From assembly GCF_018131015.1 (NCBI RefSeq), contig NZ_JAFCJJ010000015.1, positions 62,001 through 126,000 on the forward strand: a stretch of DNA of 64,000 nt. The letters are read 5' to 3'. The stretch is from Bradyrhizobium diazoefficiens (GTDB lineage: Bacteria > Pseudomonadota > Alphaproteobacteria > Rhizobiales > Xanthobacteraceae). Below are positions 60,729 to 64,000 of this stretch, piece after piece. The position numbers and the translations under genes are program-made. The notes under the pieces were generated by a model. It was not told where the DNA came from. It did not search any database and saw nothing but the letters and a program-made list of their open reading frames with translations. Within the stretch, counting starts at the first letter, position 1. The number at the start of each line of letters is the position of its first letter.

Positions 60729-60737
60729 TTGACGCAA

Positions 60738-61070
60738 ATGTCAGGAGGACGGTTGCGGTACCGCAAGTACATCGAAAGCGACGCCTGGCGTTCGAACCCG
60801 GCCAGACTGGCCGAACTCGCCGCCTCGCGCGGACGTTGCCGGCTCTGCTCGGCTCGGTCCTCGCGCGGCTGGCGTCTCGAGGTGCACCATTCGACCTACC
60901 GCCGGTTCGGCCGCGAACGCCGCGGCGATCTGATCGCGCTCTGCAGCATGTGTCATCGCGACGTCGAATGCTTCCTGCGCCGGCGCCGCTACGCCAACCG
61001 CCGCCCCGTGCGCCGGGACGTCGTCCGCCTGCACGATTTTCGCCGCCCGCTCATCGACCCTACCCGCTAG
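60738..61070 (+). CDS. HNH endonuclease-like protein
   Basis: From ATG 60738 (TTG 60729 and TTG 60753 are alternatives) the product has about 110 residues. It reads YRKYIESDAWRSNPARLAEL, then CRLC, LEVHHSTYRRFGRERRGDLI and ALCSMCHRDVE. The CxxC, the HH of LEVHHSTY, the Asp/Leu of GDLIALC and the second CxxCH form the McrA-type HNH zinc-finger nuclease pattern. The C-terminus is Arg-rich. It leads the operon behind the dyad promoter, 16 bases before the next gene. Confidence 0.85.
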   Translation: MSGGRLRYRKYIESDAWRSNPARLAELAASRGRCRLCSARSSRGWRLEVHHSTYRRFGRERRGDLIALCSMCHRDVECFLRRRRYANRRPVRRDVVRLHDFRRPLIDPTR

Positions 61071-61086
61071 ATTGGAACCAGCTTTC

Positions 61087-61659
61087 ATGGAATGCGAGAC
61101 AATCAAACTGCGCCTAATCGGCACGAAGAGACTGATCATGCACAACGGCCAATTGGCGGATCCGCTGTCGGACGCGACCAAGGCGCTCGCTCGCCTCACC
61201 TCCAAGCGCGTCAAAACTGAAGCCGATCACCTCGAGATCGGGCGCATCGAGTGGAACGGCAGCCTCTGGCTCGACAGCGGCCGCCCGTGCGTCCCGGCGG
61301 AAGCCTTGATCGCGACCTTCGTGGCCGCTGCCAAGACCCGCAAGCGCGGCGACGAAGCTCGCGCTGGACTCGTCGTAATGGAGAATGCGCCGCTCGACTA
61401 TCCTGGCTCGAAGGATCTGGACCATCTCTGGCTGGACCAGGCGTACCGCCTGCGCACGTCCGTGAGAGTGAGGGGCGCGCGCACCATGCGCACCAGACCC
61501 CGCTTCGACGACTGGAGCCTGAAATTCGTAGCGAGGTACCTGCCCACGGTGCTCGACCGCGACGAAGTGATCGAGCTCTACCGCATTGCCGGTTTCATGA
61601 AGGGGCTCGGAGACTGGCGCCCGCTCAACGGCACATTCGAGGTCGAGGTAATCGCATGA
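61087..61659 (+). CDS. Phage-associated conserved protein of unknown function
   Basis: ATG 61087 is preferred to 61072, giving 190 residues. It reads TIKLRLIGTKRLIMHNGQLA, DPLSDATKALARLTSKR, PCVPAEALIATFVAAAK and YRLRTSVRVRGARTMRTRPR. FKG-like GLGDWRPLNGTFEVEV closes it. I recall similar proteins in phage and prophage genomes (GT.PLLMHNG..DPL, then GLGDWRPR.G.F.V), with no known function. The strand-rich, basic middle could bind nucleic acid, and the opening strand recalls RAMP-type folds, but that is a guess. It overlaps the next gene by ATGA. Confidence 0.65.
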   Translation: MECETIKLRLIGTKRLIMHNGQLADPLSDATKALARLTSKRVKTEADHLEIGRIEWNGSLWLDSGRPCVPAEALIATFVAAAKTRKRGDEARAGLVVMENAPLDYPGSKDLDHLWLDQAYRLRTSVRVRGARTMRTRPRFDDWSLKFVARYLPTVLDRDEVIELYRIAGFMKGLGDWRPLNGTFEVEVIA

Positions 61660-62177
61660 AGGATTCACGGGCGGGGTGTGCTCCGGCGAGCCATGGTGTG
61701 CTCCGGCGTGGCGAGGAGGGAGGCGTCGTCAGGCGGCGCCTCCCGGCTCGACGCAAGGATTCGTGGCTGGAGACGGTGATGATGGCGTGGACGCCGGTCG
61801 CAGTCGTGCGCCGGCATCCGGTGCGCTACTGGCGGCACCATCTCGCGCAAGACTACGACGTACGCACCATCCGACGCATGCGCGGCTGTCTCGCCAAGAT
61901 CAACCTACCAGCGGAGACGCGCTGGCGCGACGCCGCCACGGGGGACGCGGCCGCCGCGATCGGCGTCGCTATCGGGGTGGCTATCCGCATGCGCGAGGTG
62001 GATACGGATCCTTTCGAACTCGACGCCGCAATGACCGCACTGGCCATCTGCTCGTTCGCAGGCAGCGAGGCCGCACGCGTCGTGATGGCGAATATGCTGC
62101 GCCGGCTGCCGAGCGGCGGTGAGGTGGAGGTCCGCATTGCCGATTCGTGGCTCGATCGGGAAGTGTCCCATGGCTAA
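61656..62177 (+). CDS. Hypothetical protein of the HNH/AAA+ operon
   Basis: The ATG overlaps the stop of the preceding gene (ATGA), which indicates translational coupling and fixes the start. The 173-residue product has an Arg-rich first third (VVRRRLPARRKDSW), then WTPVAVVRRHPVRYWRHHL and YDVRTIRRMRGCLAKINLP. An Ala/Ile-rich helical part follows (AAAIGVAIGVAIRMREVDTD and AMTALAICSFAGSEAARVVM). No family is recognised. It overlaps the AAA+ gene by 8 bases, so the three genes form one unit. Confidence 0.65.
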   Translation: MKDSRAGCAPASHGVLRRGEEGGVVRRRLPARRKDSWLETVMMAWTPVAVVRRHPVRYWRHHLAQDYDVRTIRRMRGCLAKINLPAETRWRDAATGDAAAAIGVAIGVAIRMREVDTDPFELDAAMTALAICSFAGSEAARVVMANMLRRLPSGGEVEVRIADSWLDREVSHG

Positions 62178-64000
62178 AGCCCGCGCGGCGCGGAAAGCCG
62201 TTCAGCCGAAGAAGCCGGGGAAGAAATCCGTGCCGTTGGCGAAGGCGCCGGAGGATTTCGTCGGCCCCTTGGAACGCGAACAGCGCAAGGCCGAGACGAT
62301 CCGCTGGCAGGCATTGCGTCGGCGCTTCCGCAACGGTGCTCTCGGCGCGGCGGCGGCGCGCGGATTCCGCTCCGACGACGAACGCGAGTTCTCGATAGAC
62401 ATCAAATCTTTTGACGGCGACCAGGACCGCTTCGCCCGCCGGGCCGATGCCCGAGGACGCGGTATGTCCGGCGCCCACGACGTAGCCGCCAGGCTGATGC
62501 TGGCGGCCGCGATCGACGGAAGCGAGGGCTTGGTCGGCGAACTGCGCTTTGGCGGGCCGGTCGTTGCCTTCGACGTCGCCGATCCGTTCGACCTAGAGAC
62601 GGTCGAAGCGTGCTGGCAGGAAGTGATCTTCGGCGAGGACGCCGGAAAGACATCGTCGGTCGGATCGAAGAAGACACTCTACCCGGTACAGGACCCGCGG
62701 GGGTTCCACATTGTCATCAAGGAATTGCCGAAGACGATCTCCGGCATCACGCGCCAGAAAGAGGCGTTGGCCGCGCTCGCGGCGGCGCGCCCCATCATCG
62801 CGCTCTCGCCGGACGCCGCGACCCATCTTCCGGACGCGCTGCTGCGCGCCGGCGTGACGCGCCTGACGCTCGGACCGCTCGCGCCGCGCACGATCGCGGA
62901 GACGATCCGGATCGTGACCGGCGAGAAGGCGCGCACGGCGATCGAGCCCGAGGTCGCCGCGCGCACGGGTCTCGCCGAGATCGGCATCGCGGTGCGGTTC
63001 GACCGCTCGGCCGCCGAATGCGTCTCGCGGCTGCGTCGCCTGGCCTCGGCGAAGGTGCGCGACAGCGACAGCCGGGATCTGACGCTCGACCAGATCCACG
63101 GATTGCCCGAAGACGCGCTCGAGTGGACCCGGGGATTCTTGCGCGATATCGAATCGTTCAGGAACGGTGGCCCTTGGCTCGCGGATACCGGCGTCGTGTG
63201 GAACGGCCCCAGCGGCGTCGGTAAAACCACGCTGGTTCGCTGTTTGGCACGCGAAGCGAAGTGCGAGCTCCTTGTCACTGGGCACACGCGCTGGCAGTCG
63301 CATGCCGACGGCCATCTTGGCCACTTTTTGAGACTGATGACCGCCGATTTCGCGGAAGCGAAAAGACGCTCAGAAATTGCATCAACCAGAGGAGGGAGTG
63401 GCTGCGTCATACTATTTGTGGATGAATTAGACAGCTTCTCCGATCGCGCGTCGCTCACCCATTCTCACCGGTCGTACGAAACTGCGACGATCAACGGCTT
63501 CATTGCCTGCTGCGATGGCCTGGGCGGTGCCGACGGGAATATCGGACTTTCCGACGGCCGCGACTATCGCAAGCCGCGGATCGTGCTGATGGGCGCGACC
63601 AACGACTACCGCCGCTGCGATCCGGCGGTGCTGAGGTCGGGCCGCTTCAACAGAGTGATCACGATTCCGCTGCCCGATGCCGATGCGCTCGAAGCCATGA
63701 TGCGCGTGCGGCTCGGCCGCGATCTCGAGGACGAGGATCTCACGGATCTCGCGCTGATGGCGGCGGGATTCACCGGCGCCGACATCGAACGCGTGGTGAA
63801 CGACGCGCGCCGTCTGGCGCGCCATGCGAACGTCCCGCTCGAGCTGGAGCATCTCAAGCGGGCGTTCGGCGATCGCGAGCTCTCCGCCGCACGCCGCGAA
63901 CGCGTGGCGGTGCACGAAGGCGCGCACATCCTCGTCGACGTCATGCTGCACGGCCCCGAGGGTGCGTACGCGACGATGACGACCGTGGGCAACCGCCTCG
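62170..64000 (+). CDS. Soluble AAA+ ATPase with HEGAH zinc-protease motif (3' end outside)
   Basis: The frame is open from ATG 62170 to the window end (610 codons) and overlaps the previous gene by 8 bases. After a basic tail and an unassigned region (1-320), the AAA+ core has Walker A GPSGVGKT at 346-353 and Walker B VILFVDELDS (Asp418, Glu419). Sensor 1 is Asn478 in GATND, the arginine-finger segment is RSGRFNR (489-495) and sensor 2 lies in GFTGADIERVV. After the lid comes RRERVAVHEGAHILVDVM with HExxH at 582-586, as in M41/FtsH-type proteases. Unlike FtsH it has no N-terminal membrane helices. The third zinc ligand lies beyond the window. Confidence 0.85.
   Translation, partial: MAKARAARKAVQPKKPGKKSVPLAKAPEDFVGPLEREQRKAETIRWQALRRRFRNGALGAAAARGFRSDDEREFSIDIKSFDGDQDRFARRADARGRGMSGAHDVAARLMLAAAIDGSEGLVGELRFGGPVVAFDVADPFDLETVEACWQEVIFGEDAGKTSSVGSKKTLYPVQDPRGFHIVIKELPKTISGITRQKEALAALAAARPIIALSPDAATHLPDALLRAGVTRLTLGPLAPRTIAETIRIVTGEKARTAIEPEVAARTGLAEIGIAVRFDRSAAECVSRLRRLASAKVRDSDSRDLTLDQIHGLPEDALEWTRGFLRDIESFRNGGPWLADTGVVWNGPSGVGKTTLVRCLAREAKCELLVTGHTRWQSHADGHLGHFLRLMTADFAEAKRRSEIASTRGGSGCVILFVDELDSFSDRASLTHSHRSYETATINGFIACCDGLGGADGNIGLSDGRDYRKPRIVLMGATNDYRRCDPAVLRSGRFNRVITIPLPDADALEAMMRVRLGRDLEDEDLTDLALMAAGFTGADIERVVNDARRLARHANVPLELEHLKRAFGDRELSAARRERVAVHEGAHILVDVMLHGPEGAYATMTTVGNRL

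Overview
The window reads like a chromosome of the Bradyrhizobium/Rhodopseudomonas group (alphaproteobacteria, Nitrobacteraceae). The support is high-GC codon use, FixK-type regulators with TTGAT-N4-ATCAA boxes, BA14K and HdeA/B-type envelope proteins, a phasin, an HWE histidine kinase, several LigD-like ligases next to Ku, and alphaproteobacterial SOS boxes (GTTC-N7-GTTC). The assignment is inferred from gene content, not from a search. No rRNA, tRNA or CRISPR array was recognised.

Left part (1-33 kb): an oxygen-limitation and envelope region full of decayed genes. It opens with the 5' end of an IS701-type transposase. An apparently intact pyruvate formate-lyase (pflB) follows, with only a degraded pflA beside it, then a phasin, an MFS exporter, a BASS transporter and several small secreted Gly/Tyr-rich or BA14K proteins. 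A c-type cytochrome, a UspA protein and three Crp/Fnr (FixK-like) regulators come next. Seven FixK/FNR-type boxes sit about 70-105 bp upstream of start codons, so much of this stretch looks like a microoxic or anaerobic regulon. A response regulator, a cytochrome P450, an HWE kinase and a large hybrid kinase close it. Relics include pflA, BA14K, HdeA/B, an enoyl-CoA hydratase/alcohol dehydrogenase chimera, an IS3 transposase tail and two ligase fragments.

Middle part (33-53 kb): a DNA-repair and general-stress region. It holds topoisomerase IB, RNase HII, two ATP-dependent DNA ligases, Ku, a PolX/PHP polymerase and a DEDDh exonuclease. Around them are stress proteins (CsbD, YidB, GlsB/YeaQ, YflT-like, PRC-barrel), a protein-isoaspartate methyltransferase, a run of very small hypothetical proteins, and a PHB-depolymerase-type esterase behind a ribbon-helix-helix regulator. 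Ku, PolX and the exonuclease each carry an apparent single-base frameshift, and two small genes carry premature stops at a Glu codon. Either this locus is decaying or the sequence contains indel errors; raw reads would decide.

Right part (53-64 kb): a large serine recombinase and a Gfo/Idh/MocA oxidoreductase come first. Two SOS-boxed minus-strand units follow: zinc-ribbon protein, zinc-ribbon protein and SRAP (HMCES/YedK), then a FAN1-like VRR-NUC nuclease fused to a DnaQ-type exonuclease. At the edge lies a tightly coupled plus-strand operon behind a promoter with a TGTGAT/ATCACA dyad. It encodes an HNH protein, two proteins of unknown function, and a soluble AAA+ ATPase that carries an HEGAH zinc-protease motif and runs off the window. 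The SOS repair module and this HNH/AAA+-protease operon are the best candidates for under-described biology.
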